64,000 bases of DNA from Sneathiella sedimenti. Lineage in GTDB: Bacteria > Pseudomonadota > Alphaproteobacteria > Sneathiellales > Sneathiellaceae. Numbering within the stretch: position 1 is the stretch's first letter; every line of letters starts with the position of its first letter. The position numbers were made by a program, and so were the translations under genes. Positions 36,182-44,313 of the stretch are shown piece after piece. The notes beneath the pieces are model-generated. The model saw only the letters and a program-made list of their open reading frames with translations. It was not told the DNA's origin and searched no databases. The stretch is taken from positions 372,001 through 436,000 of the forward strand of contig NZ_JAFLNC010000003.1 in assembly GCF_017313765.1 (NCBI RefSeq), in the 5' to 3' direction.

Positions 36182-36844
36182 TTATCGCTTGTGACGCCAC
36201 CAGCCCATTTCGTTGACAGAATAGATTGGACGGTAGTGGCGAATGCGGGTTGCTTCGACAACCTGGCCAATCTGGTTGTCGAGCACTAGGTTCCGGCCTT
36301 CGTACTTTACGACCAGTATGGCATGTGCGACGCCGAGATTAATGTCCTGCAATACAACAATTTTCATATCTTCGGCGGGCCATCCGAGAGCGCGCAACGT
36401 AAAGTATTTGACGATCGCGTAGTCTTCGCAATCACCAAATCGGGCGAAAAACTCTTTCGGGATTTCCCAGTAATCGCGGACACCCCAATTGACTGGATCG
36501 AGAATATAGCGGAAGAGGTTCATATGCCGGTTGACTTTTTCAAGCTGCTCTTCTTTCGGCAGGAGGCGCCATTCCTCGATCAGGGCGAGCCATTTTTGAT
36601 GAGCGCATCGATTATATTTTCCTGACACGCAATCGCCTGGTCTGTCCTTGTAGGTTGCAAGAACCTTTCGCCATTTGGGAAAGGGCTTGAGCCCGGAATA
36701 GGGGGTTGCTTTATAGCCGAACAGGTCGCCTGCCTTTGCCTCTGCGAAAGAAGGCATTGCAACAACGGAGCAGGCAAGAATAAGCGCCACGAAAATCGCG
36801 GTAAATCGGGATCTTGCTCCAGTCATCGGGTTGGTTTTTGTCAT
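36182..36844 (-). CDS. LapG-type periplasmic transglutaminase-like cysteine protease
   Basis: A 220-residue BTLCP protein with a signal peptide (about 1-36, ending in SFAEA). The intact triad is visible: Cys139 in GDCEDYAIVKY, His174 in VAHAILVV and Asp189 in LVLDNQ; Cys72 and Cys80 could form a disulfide. LapG proteases cut the N-terminal retention region of giant type I-secreted adhesins and are inhibited through the c-di-GMP receptor LapD. Here no LapD gene is present; instead the gene is divergent (185 bp) from a degenerate HD-GYP membrane protein gene. It converges with TolC. Confidence 0.92.
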   Translation of the reverse strand: MTKTNPMTGARSRFTAIFVALILACSVVAMPSFAEAKAGDLFGYKATPYSGLKPFPKWRKVLATYKDRPGDCVSGKYNRCAHQKWLALIEEWRLLPKEEQLEKVNRHMNLFRYILDPVNWGVRDYWEIPKEFFARFGDCEDYAIVKYFTLRALGWPAEDMKIVVLQDINLGVAHAILVVKYEGRNLVLDNQIGQVVEATRIRHYRPIYSVNEMGWWRHKR

Positions 36845-37029
36845 CTATTCTAAAAGCTTCCTGCGAAGGGTGACATTATGGACAATAAATCGTTAACAAA
36901 GACTGAGCAGGACATCTAATGTCGTTGCACAGTTGTGTCATTTTTGCGTAAGTTTAAGTCGGTGATTTACCTATCTTAAAGAGTTTCCAGGCATTCTGCC
37001 TCTAAGTGGAATATATAACCGGGGCATTT

Positions 37030-39165
37030 ATGTCGGATAATCAAATAGACGGTTCAGGAAAAAAAAGCACTTACAAAGCGCTATCAATTGGCGTGCTGCT
37101 GCTTGTCGCCGTCATGATTGTCGGCATTTGGGGAACCTTTAAGTTCGTTGAGGAGCAGCGGTTGCGGGACCTCCGGAACTGGGAGGTTCGTCTCGGCATT
37201 GTTGCTGATAGCCGCGCGGCAAGCGTAGACGACTGGTTGCGCAAGCAGGAACAGGCAATCGGAACTCTCGCCACGAATGCATCCTTGCAGGTATATCTGA
37301 CCCAGCTGGTTATCGAGACCGCGGAAAATGGCAATTCCATCGCGGAGGTGCCCGAGGCGGGTTACCTTATCAACTTGCTGAATAACCAGGCTGTTATCAG
37401 CGGATTCTGGGAACCGGAAGAGCCCCAAATCCGGGCGAATGTGGCGCGACCGGGCCGGGCTGGCATAGGATTGACGGACGCAACCGGGAAACTTCTGGTT
37501 TCTAGCGGCAACATGCCCCCGATGAACCCGACAATACGGGCCGCTATGGCGAAGGCCGGGGATGGTGAGCCGGCACTTGTTGACTTGTACGAGGGAATAA
37601 ATGGTGACCCGACAATGGGGTTTGTCTGGCCGATATATGCCGTACAGGATGAAGGTAGCCCCAAGGACATAATCGGATATGTCATTGGCCTCAGGACGGT
37701 GGAAACATCCCTGTTCCCCCTTTTATTCCAGCCGGGTGATACCTTGCAGTCCGCTGAAAATTATCTTGTCCGCCGGGATGGCAATCTTGTGCAGTATATT
37801 TCCCCGCTTGCGGACGGCACCCTGGCGCTCGCGCGCAAGTTAAGTGCGCAGAACGACCTGGCGGCGGCATTCGTGATCGAGAATCCGGGCGGATTTGCAA
37901 TTGCATCTAATTATCTCGGAAGCAGGGTTCTGGTGACAGGTCGTGCGCTGACGACCGCGCCCTGGTTCCTTGTTCGGACGGTTTCGGAGAAGGAAGCGTT
38001 GGCCGAGACGGATCAGCGTCTTTCAACGATGCTCGGGATCTTCTTGTTATTGATATTTGCGGTTGCGGGAACGGTCGTTGCTGTATGGCGGCATGGCACG
38101 TCCATTCGTGCTGCTGAACTCGCCGTGCGTTATCGGGAAATGGCGGAACAGTTAAAAGAGCGAAGTGAATTTCTTAAAATCGTGACGGATCAGCAACCGA
38201 CGTCCATTGCGGTTTTCGATGCAGAAGACAAATACACCTTCGCCAACAGTGTTGCCGCAGAGGGCCTGGAAATATCGCAAGATGAGATGATTGGAAAGAA
38301 GGCAGCGAGCGTTCTGGGGCCGGAGCAGGCCAGGGAAATCATCGAAATGACGAACCTTGTACGCCTTGATTATGAGCCGCGTTCGTCAATTAGCCGCCTG
38401 AAGGCCTCTGATGCGGGAGAGGCCGACCGGGTGATTAAATCTGATTTTGTCCCATTGCGGTCAACGCGGGTGAACAGCAAGGAAGTTCTCACTGTTTTCC
38501 AGGATATTTCTGAAGTCGTGATCGCGCAGGAACGCCGCGAGGCTGTGTTGCGGGATCTGGTTTCCACACTGGTGGCCTTTGTTGACCGCCGCGATCCGTA
38601 TTCGGCTGACCAGTCCCGCCGGGTTGCGATAGTCGCGGCGGCAATCGCCCAGGAAATGGGCGCATCGGAAGATCTGGTGCGGACAGTCGATATCGCGGGC
38701 AATCTCATGAACATCGGCAAGATACTCGTTCCACCGGAGCTTCTGACCAAGACGAAAAACCTGACCAAGAAAGAGATGGAGATTATCCGCAACAGCCTGT
38801 TTGCCAGTGCGGACCTGTTGGAAGATGTTGAGTTTGACCTGCCGGTTGCAAACACACTCCGTCAATTGCAGGAAAATTTTGATGGGAGCGGTCAGCCAAA
38901 CGGCTTGGTAGGCACGGAGATCAGTGAGTCAGCCCGGATTATCGCTGTGGCAAACGCCTTCGTTGGAATGGTTAGCCCGCGTGCTTACAGGAGTGCCCTC
39001 AGCTTCAGCGCGGCGGTAAAATACTTGCTGGAAGATGCCGATGTGCGGTTTGACCGGCGTATGGTGAGCGCGCTGATTAATTATCTGGAAAACCGCGGCG
39101 GACGCGAAAACTGGAAATATTTCTCTGAATACAAAGATGCGGATCCCGAGGAAAGCGGGACGTAA
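37030..39165 (+). CDS. Membrane Cache-PAS-HD-GYP protein with fully degenerate HD-GYP domain (paired with the Cys-type LapG)
   Basis: A 711-residue paralogue of the protein at 27490-29553. A transmembrane segment at about 20-42, a periplasmic Cache-like region to about 330, a second transmembrane segment around 335-355, a PAS domain about 385-490 and a C-terminal HD-GYP-like domain are seen. All expected metal ligands are lost: the first His reads Gln (DQSRRVA), HD reads MN (560-561), HH reads LQ (613-614), GYP reads GQP (621-623) and the last Asp is Asn (VANAF). It cannot be a normal c-di-GMP phosphodiesterase and is more likely a receptor or scaffold. The ATG at 37030 has GGGG upstream and lies divergent from the LapG gene. 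Confidence 0.88.
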   Translation: MSDNQIDGSGKKSTYKALSIGVLLLVAVMIVGIWGTFKFVEEQRLRDLRNWEVRLGIVADSRAASVDDWLRKQEQAIGTLATNASLQVYLTQLVIETAENGNSIAEVPEAGYLINLLNNQAVISGFWEPEEPQIRANVARPGRAGIGLTDATGKLLVSSGNMPPMNPTIRAAMAKAGDGEPALVDLYEGINGDPTMGFVWPIYAVQDEGSPKDIIGYVIGLRTVETSLFPLLFQPGDTLQSAENYLVRRDGNLVQYISPLADGTLALARKLSAQNDLAAAFVIENPGGFAIASNYLGSRVLVTGRALTTAPWFLVRTVSEKEALAETDQRLSTMLGIFLLLIFAVAGTVVAVWRHGTSIRAAELAVRYREMAEQLKERSEFLKIVTDQQPTSIAVFDAEDKYTFANSVAAEGLEISQDEMIGKKAASVLGPEQAREIIEMTNLVRLDYEPRSSISRLKASDAGEADRVIKSDFVPLRSTRVNSKEVLTVFQDISEVVIAQERREAVLRDLVSTLVAFVDRRDPYSADQSRRVAIVAAAIAQEMGASEDLVRTVDIAGNLMNIGKILVPPELLTKTKNLTKKEMEIIRNSLFASADLLEDVEFDLPVANTLRQLQENFDGSGQPNGLVGTEISESARIIAVANAFVGMVSPRAYRSALSFSAAVKYLLEDADVRFDRRMVSALINYLENRGGRENWKYFSEYKDADPEESGT

Positions 39166-39176
39166 ACCCAAATTCC

Positions 39177-40241
39177 CTAAAGGAGGCTGGTCGCCTGAAG
39201 GGCCGCGGGGCCGGTCAGGATGAGCTTAACGACTTCGCTTTGCCGGCTGGTGTCGGTTTTTCTGAATATTTGACGGAGTTGGGAGCGAACCGTATGCATG
39301 CTGACCCCCCATTCTTCAGCGAGGTCATCCAGCTTGTAGCCATTTGTCAGCCCGAGAGCCAGCCGCCCTTCTGCCGGTGTCAGTCCATAAAGTTTGCAAA
39401 TTGAGTCAACGGACAGGTCAACCGGTTCGGCGGGATCGGACACGAAAAGAACCGCCCCCTTGCCTGCCACACCGGTCCCGATTGGGGCGACCATGACATT
39501 TAACGGGTAGTCACTTTCCATCCGGGTCAGTGAAATTGCAAAATCACCTTCCGATTTATTCTCGTCACTTGGGGACAGGGTGTCGGCCAACAGCTTGGCG
39601 AGGGCCCGGCTTTCGCCCGGCAGCGTTGCACGGCATACCCGATCAGAGCCAACCACCAGACCATCACCCTGTTCGAGATAACGTTTCGCCTTGCCATTGA
39701 AAAACAGGATTTTTGAATCGGCGGTTACCAGAATGACACCAATGGGAAGCCGGTTCAGCACCGCGGTCGCTGAATCGAGAAGTGGTGCGGTTTCCGCGCT
39801 TCGCTGGTGCCCCTGATGACGTTGTATGGCGTTGAGCAGGCTTCGCGAAATACCATCAGTCGTGAGCTGACTTTTAATGAGATAGTCTTGGGCTCCCAGA
39901 CGAATGGCATCACGACCTACCTTTTCGTCGTCGCCGGTAAGTACGACAACCGGTATCAGCGGAATTTTCTCACCGAGGAGGGACACCGCATTGATCCGGT
40001 CTTCCGTGCTTTCTGTCAGATCGAGGATAATCACCTCGCCTTGCTGGTCACGGCCAGTGTTTACAAAGCTGTCAAGGCAGGCGACATGCTCGAATGAAAA
40101 CTGTGCATTCGACGCGTTGGACAACAGCCAACTTAGCTGTTGGGCATCCTCTTCCTTTTGTCCGATAAAGCGAACAGTGGCGGTAGAATTTTCGTCCATC
40201 GAATACGGTTTTCCGACTTGATTGGTTGGTTTCCTTGACAT
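39177..40241 (-). CDS. LuxR-family regulator with receiver and PAS-like domains
   Basis: A protein of about 354 residues. The N-terminal part is receiver-like, with an Asp in VIILDLTEST, a Thr in VVLTGDDEK and a Lys in YLIKSQL, matching the phosphoacceptor and switch positions. A PAS-like middle part (LPIGVILVTADSKILFFNG) and a C-terminal LuxR helix-turn-helix (LTPAEGRLALGLTNGYKLDDLAEEWGVS, then TVRSQLRQIFRKT; the first is given in part) follow. ATG 40241 is a reasonable start; ATG 40199 is also possible and would begin just before the receiver domain. It is convergent to the HD-GYP gene (12 bp apart), so it may belong functionally to the Lap-type locus. Confidence 0.82.
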   Translation of the reverse strand: MSRKPTNQVGKPYSMDENSTATVRFIGQKEEDAQQLSWLLSNASNAQFSFEHVACLDSFVNTGRDQQGEVIILDLTESTEDRINAVSLLGEKIPLIPVVVLTGDDEKVGRDAIRLGAQDYLIKSQLTTDGISRSLLNAIQRHQGHQRSAETAPLLDSATAVLNRLPIGVILVTADSKILFFNGKAKRYLEQGDGLVVGSDRVCRATLPGESRALAKLLADTLSPSDENKSEGDFAISLTRMESDYPLNVMVAPIGTGVAGKGAVLFVSDPAEPVDLSVDSICKLYGLTPAEGRLALGLTNGYKLDDLAEEWGVSMHTVRSQLRQIFRKTDTSRQSEVVKLILTGPAALQATSLL

Positions 40242-40372
40242 GGGTGTCGAAGATACGACATGTAGGATCGCCAAAATTACCTAAAATTTTGATAATCTGT
40301 CAAAATATATGCAATTGAACCTACAGTAGCTTTTGTACGTCAGACAACTTTTAATCCGGTTCCCTAAATCAA

Positions 40373-40927
40373 ATGCCAAGATATATCGCTTTTTACAAGC
40401 CCTACGGTGTGCTCAGTCAATTTACGGGTGAGAAAGATCAGAGAACCCTGGCCGAATTTTCGTTGCCGGAAAAGGTATATGCCGCGGGTCGTCTCGATAA
40501 GGACAGCGAGGGATTGCTTTTGCTTAGTGATGACGGACCCTTTATCAAAAAGCTTTTGGATCCTGAAAATGGTCACGAGAGGGTATACTGGGCGGAGGTG
40601 GAGGGAGTCCCTGACAAATCAGCCCTTGCCGAGCTGGCCGGCGGCGTGGTGTTCAAGGGTTATCGGTCAAAGCCCTGCCTTGTATCGCGTATTACACCGC
40701 AGCCCGACGTTGTACCACGCGATCCACCGGTTCGTTTTCGAAAGGCGATTCCAACCTGCTGGATTGAATTAACGCTGACGGAGGGCAAGAACAGGCAAGT
40801 CAGGCGGATGACCGCGGCCATTGGTCATCCGACACTGCGACTAATCCGGAAAAGGATCGGCAAGCTTGCTCTTGCCGATCTTGCGCCCGGTATGTGGCAG
40901 GATGTGCAGAAAAGAGATATATTCTGA
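40373..40927 (+). CDS. rluE: 23S rRNA pseudouridine synthase, RluE type
   Basis: A 184-residue pseudouridine synthase without an S4 domain, as in RluE, which modifies U2457 of 23S rRNA. Motifs are YIAFYKPYGVLSQF at the start, the catalytic Asp in AAGRLDKDSEGLLLLS, and LTEGKNRQVRRMTAAIGHPTL-like sequence near the C-terminus. The gene stands alone between two minus-strand genes. Confidence 0.93.
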   Translation: MPRYIAFYKPYGVLSQFTGEKDQRTLAEFSLPEKVYAAGRLDKDSEGLLLLSDDGPFIKKLLDPENGHERVYWAEVEGVPDKSALAELAGGVVFKGYRSKPCLVSRITPQPDVVPRDPPVRFRKAIPTCWIELTLTEGKNRQVRRMTAAIGHPTLRLIRKRIGKLALADLAPGMWQDVQKRDIF

Positions 40928-40953
40928 CCTCGATTCATCCAATAGCTGTACGT

Positions 40954-41778
40954 CTAGTGTGCGAACAGGACCGGGGCCGTCATATGTTCAAGAACAGTCT
41001 TGGTCACGCCGCCCAGAATCATTTCACGTAGCCGACTGTGCCCATAGGCCCCAAGAACCAGCATGTTTCCGCTGTAATCGACAAGGGAGTCCAAAATGGC
41101 ATCCCCAACGCCAATGTCGGGCCAATGGCCAGATTTGAAGTCGGCTTTGATGCCATGACGGCCGAGATGAGCAACAACATGTTCCGCTTCATAAGTTTCA
41201 TCCTCGGTCGCATTGACACGCAGCAGGGTGACTTTTTCCGCCTTTTTCAGAAATGGAAGGGACTCATGCAGCGCGATGGAGGATTCACGGGTGTTGTTCC
41301 AGCCAACGATAACATGGGTTCCGAAGTTGCTGTAATTCCCGGCAAACGGAATAATCAGCACGGGGCGAGGGGAACTGACAACAATCTCCTCGGCGATATA
41401 GCGAGTTTGCGCATTATTCTCCGCTTCCGGATCTCCTTGCCCTACCACGACAAGGTCGACGGAAAGGGCATGCTCATTGAGCAGGTCCGGCGCATATCCT
41501 TCCTCTATAACGACCTCGACCGACCGTTTGACTTTAGCAGCCTGGCTTTCGAACCTGGCTTTTGCTTCGGCCGCATTTTTCTCGTCGACCTTGCGGGATT
41601 GCTCGATGAATTCCGGTGGAACGTATCCCATAAATGAGGTCGGGACAGTTACCTGGGCAATCGTATATAACCCGATTACATGAGCGTCATGTTCGACAGC
41701 CAGACCGAGAGCGACCTCTATCCGGGCATCCAGTTGCGAATCATTATTTAAATGTAGCAATATTGTTTTGATAGACAT
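40954..41778 (-). CDS. Universal stress protein with two UspA domains
   Basis: A 274-residue protein made of two UspA-like halves (about 1-145 and 150-274). The C-terminal half has an ATP-binding-like pattern LGAYGHSRLREMILGGVTK (G-2X-G-9X-G-type). The start is ATG 41778, with GGGAG six bases upstream; the frame remains open to 41955, but that part is not similar to Usp. Two-domain Usp proteins are common in alphaproteobacteria. The specific stress is unknown. Confidence 0.9.
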   Translation of the reverse strand: MSIKTILLHLNNDSQLDARIEVALGLAVEHDAHVIGLYTIAQVTVPTSFMGYVPPEFIEQSRKVDEKNAAEAKARFESQAAKVKRSVEVVIEEGYAPDLLNEHALSVDLVVVGQGDPEAENNAQTRYIAEEIVVSSPRPVLIIPFAGNYSNFGTHVIVGWNNTRESSIALHESLPFLKKAEKVTLLRVNATEDETYEAEHVVAHLGRHGIKADFKSGHWPDIGVGDAILDSLVDYSGNMLVLGAYGHSRLREMILGGVTKTVLEHMTAPVLFAH

Positions 41779-42029
41779 TGCGCTCTCCCTTTCCTTTGTT
41801 CTGAACGAATTTTCGTTATTGTGGTCGGCTTTTTGTTTAGCGGCATTGATTTGAGACAAACCGGAATCCTCGCCGTCTCTAACTATAAGAACCGTATATG
41901 ATAGATAATGTATGAACAGTTGTGGTGGATAACAACCGGTTAAATCATACGGCATAGGCAGGTCGTATGTTCTCTGTTATGAATGACAGCCGAATTATAG
42001 TTACGACCAGATATAAGGAATTTCGTTAT

Positions 42030-42587
42030 ATGGATGCCATAGAAGCATTGGTAACGCGTAAATCCTCGGCGAAGCTGACGACACCGGCGCCGGGAAAGGA
42101 AGACCTCAAGATCATGATGCAGGCAGCCGTTCGCGCGCCTGATCATTGCCGACTCCGCCCGTGGCGCTTTATCGTGGTCGAAGGCGACGCGCGGGAAAAG
42201 CTCGGGGGCATTTTTGAGGAAGCCCTCAAGGCGCGTGACCCCGACGCAACGGAAGCGATGCTTCAAAAGGAGAGGGGGAAGCCTTTACGGGCACCAATGG
42301 TCATCGTCGTGATTGCCAGGATAGAGGAGCATCCCAAGGTGCCGAAGGTGGAACAGATACTCTCTGCGGGGGCAGCCGCGCAGAATATTATGCTCGCGGC
42401 GCATGCGCTGGGATATGCGGGCATCTGGCGAACCGGCAAGACTTGTTTCGATCCAAAGGTTAATGCCGCCCTTGGTGCGTCGGAAACAGATCAGATCGTC
42501 GGCTTTCTATATTTGGGGACAGCGGAACGGATGCCAATTCTGCCAGATGAGTCGGTTGATGAGTATGTCGAAATCTGGGACGGGTAA
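42030..42587 (+). CDS. Nitroreductase family protein (YdjA-like)
   Basis: A flavoenzyme of about 185 residues similar to the short YdjA type. Features are MDAIEALVTRKSSAKLTTP at the start, AVRAPDHCRLRPWRFIVV for FMN contact, and LAAHALGYAGIWRTG. The start at 42030 has AAGGAA upstream; the frame is open from 41967. The substrate is unknown. It is followed 55 bp later by the GST-like gene on the same strand. Confidence 0.9.
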   Translation: MDAIEALVTRKSSAKLTTPAPGKEDLKIMMQAAVRAPDHCRLRPWRFIVVEGDAREKLGGIFEEALKARDPDATEAMLQKERGKPLRAPMVIVVIARIEEHPKVPKVEQILSAGAAAQNIMLAAHALGYAGIWRTGKTCFDPKVNAALGASETDQIVGFLYLGTAERMPILPDESVDEYVEIWDG

Positions 42588-42642
42588 GTGTTAAACGATT
42601 ACCTGAACGATAAAGACAGCATAACAATGGGAGGAAAATAAA

Positions 42643-43551
42643 ATGTCGGACCTGATTTTTCATCACTATGATGCATCGCCCTTTGCCGAGAAAGTCAGGA
42701 CGATATTGGGCTTTAAGGGGCTGAGCTGGCAGTCTGTTCAAATCCCGCGCATGATGCCGAAACCGGAACTCACGCCGCTTACCGGTGGCTATAGAAAGAC
42801 GCCGGTTATGCAATTTGGCGCCCATATCTACTGCGATACGCAAATCATCATACGTGAATTGGAAAACCGGTTCCCGTCCCCCACGTTATTTCCGGGCGAC
42901 AGCCAGTTCCTCGGCTGGGGCACGAGTTTCTGGACAGACAAACTGCTGTTCGGGACAGCGGCTGCGATAGTTTTCGGGACCTTTGGCGAGCAAATGCCGG
43001 CGGAATTTGTCCAGGACAGAGTGGAATATTCTGGCGGGAGCATAAACATTGAAAAGATGAAAGCGGCGTTGCCCGTTTCTCTTCAGCAGTTCGCGGCGAT
43101 GATGGATTGGGCGGAACAGGGACTGGCTGACGGGAGAGATTACTTGCTCGGCCAGGACGCGAGCCTTGTCGATTTCAATCTTTACTATACGATTTGGTTT
43201 GCAGGCCGTGCACCGGCGGCCAAGGAAATTCTGACCGAATTTCCGAACCTTAACGCATGGGCGGGGAGAATTGTAGCGTTCGGCAAAGGCTATCCTTCGG
43301 AGATGAGCGCCGCAGATGCATTGGTAATTGCGCAGAAGGATAATGTTTCTGCGTATAGTGGTAGTATTGGGGTAAATGAGGATAAAAAGGCAGGAGAGCA
43401 AGTGACCGTGATGCCAAATGACACCGGGCGGACACCTGTTACAGGCGAGTTGGTTACACTCAATCGTCGTGAGATCGCCATTCGCCACAAAAATGAGACG
43501 GTAGACGAGGTAATTATACATTTCCCACGCGCAGGATTTATCGTGAGATAA
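42643..43551 (+). CDS. Glutathione S-transferase-like protein with C-terminal extension
   Basis: A 302-residue protein. Residues 1-80 form a thioredoxin-like GST N-terminal domain (FHHYDASPFAEKVRTILGFK, then RKTPVMQFGAHIYCDTQII with the cis-Pro), and residues 100-220 form an all-helical GST C-terminal domain with DYLLGQDASLVDFNLYYTIW. Residues about 225-302 are extra: a charged, beta-rich segment ending IHFPRAGFIVR. GGGAGG precedes the ATG. The partner or substrate is unknown. A terminator follows directly. Confidence 0.88.
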   Translation: MSDLIFHHYDASPFAEKVRTILGFKGLSWQSVQIPRMMPKPELTPLTGGYRKTPVMQFGAHIYCDTQIIIRELENRFPSPTLFPGDSQFLGWGTSFWTDKLLFGTAAAIVFGTFGEQMPAEFVQDRVEYSGGSINIEKMKAALPVSLQQFAAMMDWAEQGLADGRDYLLGQDASLVDFNLYYTIWFAGRAPAAKEILTEFPNLNAWAGRIVAFGKGYPSEMSAADALVIAQKDNVSAYSGSIGVNEDKKAGEQVTVMPNDTGRTPVTGELVTLNRREIAIRHKNETVDEVIIHFPRAGFIVR

Positions 43552-43564
43552 GGATTATGGAAAT

Positions 43565-43589
43565 GGCAAAATCACAGTTTTGCCTTTTT
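43565..43589 (+). terminator. Rho-independent terminator after GST-like gene
   Basis: GGCAAAA (43565-43571) and TTTTGCC (43578-43584) form a seven-base-pair stem with a six-base loop, followed by five T. It closes the nitroreductase/GST unit. Confidence 0.85.
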
Positions 43590-43702
43590 CCCTGCTTATT
43601 TCCCGTATTCTGAGTATATGATCTGGTCATGACGGTTCTGGATTTATTTAACCGGCAATGTTATGAAGCAGAAGTGAAATCCCCATTTTTCCGGAGAGAC
43701 CA

Positions 43703-44311
43703 TTGACAAAAATAATTCGGGCGTTTGCTATTGGGCTTGTTTTTTCCGCTGTTGCTTTGACGCAGAATTTGCAAGGGCCAACTCTAGCGTATGCTCAAGC
43801 CAAAATACCGGAAGCGGTCGTTGCCATTGTGGATATCAATCAAATCCTGCAGGCGTCGGAACCCTCCAAGAAAGCTGAGGAAAATGTCAAAGCTCTTCTT
43901 AAAGCCAGGGTGGATGAACTGAACAAACGCGGTGACGCACTTCTCGCCGAGAAAGAGGCCCTTGATAAGCAGCGGGCCATCCTGTCGCCGGACGCGTACC
44001 AGAAAAAACTATCGGAACTGAATGTCCAGCGGCAAAATCTGCAACGCGAGTTTCAGGTCATTAACGGAAAAATGAACGAAGTGCTTGTCGGCATTCGTTT
44101 GCGATTTCGTGAGATCATTGTCCGAATTGCTGCGGATGTGAGTAAGGAAAAGGGCGTCAATCTCGGCATTGATAGAGCCAAGACAGTTTTCTTCAATCCG
44201 GGCATGGACATCACAGAAGAGGTCCTGAAAAGGTTTAACAAGGCGGATCCGAAAGTCGACATCAAGCTTGATGATGCGGCGCAGGGCGCGGCACCCGCGA
44301 AGAAGAACTGA
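43703..44311 (+). CDS. OmpH/Skp family periplasmic protein
   Basis: A 202-residue secreted protein with a signal peptide ending TLAYAQA and a mature part starting IVDINQILQASEPSKKAEENV, which matches the OmpH/Skp opening. A long helical, Lys/Glu-rich coiled coil covers about residues 55-140, as in the tentacles of the Skp trimer. It starts with TTG at 43703, preceded by GGAGAG. Skp proteins escort unfolded outer-membrane proteins. It is not next to bamA, where the canonical gene usually lies, so it may be a paralogue; I leave the symbol blank. Confidence 0.82.
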   Translation: MTKIIRAFAIGLVFSAVALTQNLQGPTLAYAQAKIPEAVVAIVDINQILQASEPSKKAEENVKALLKARVDELNKRGDALLAEKEALDKQRAILSPDAYQKKLSELNVQRQNLQREFQVINGKMNEVLVGIRLRFREIIVRIAADVSKEKGVNLGIDRAKTVFFNPGMDITEEVLKRFNKADPKVDIKLDDAAQGAAPAKKN

Positions 44312-44313
44312 GT

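Noticed and set aside
27490-39165. Search for a LapD-type GGDEF-EAL protein in the locus
   Set aside because: No GGDEF or EAL motif was found; the membrane signalling proteins end in HD-GYP-like domains.
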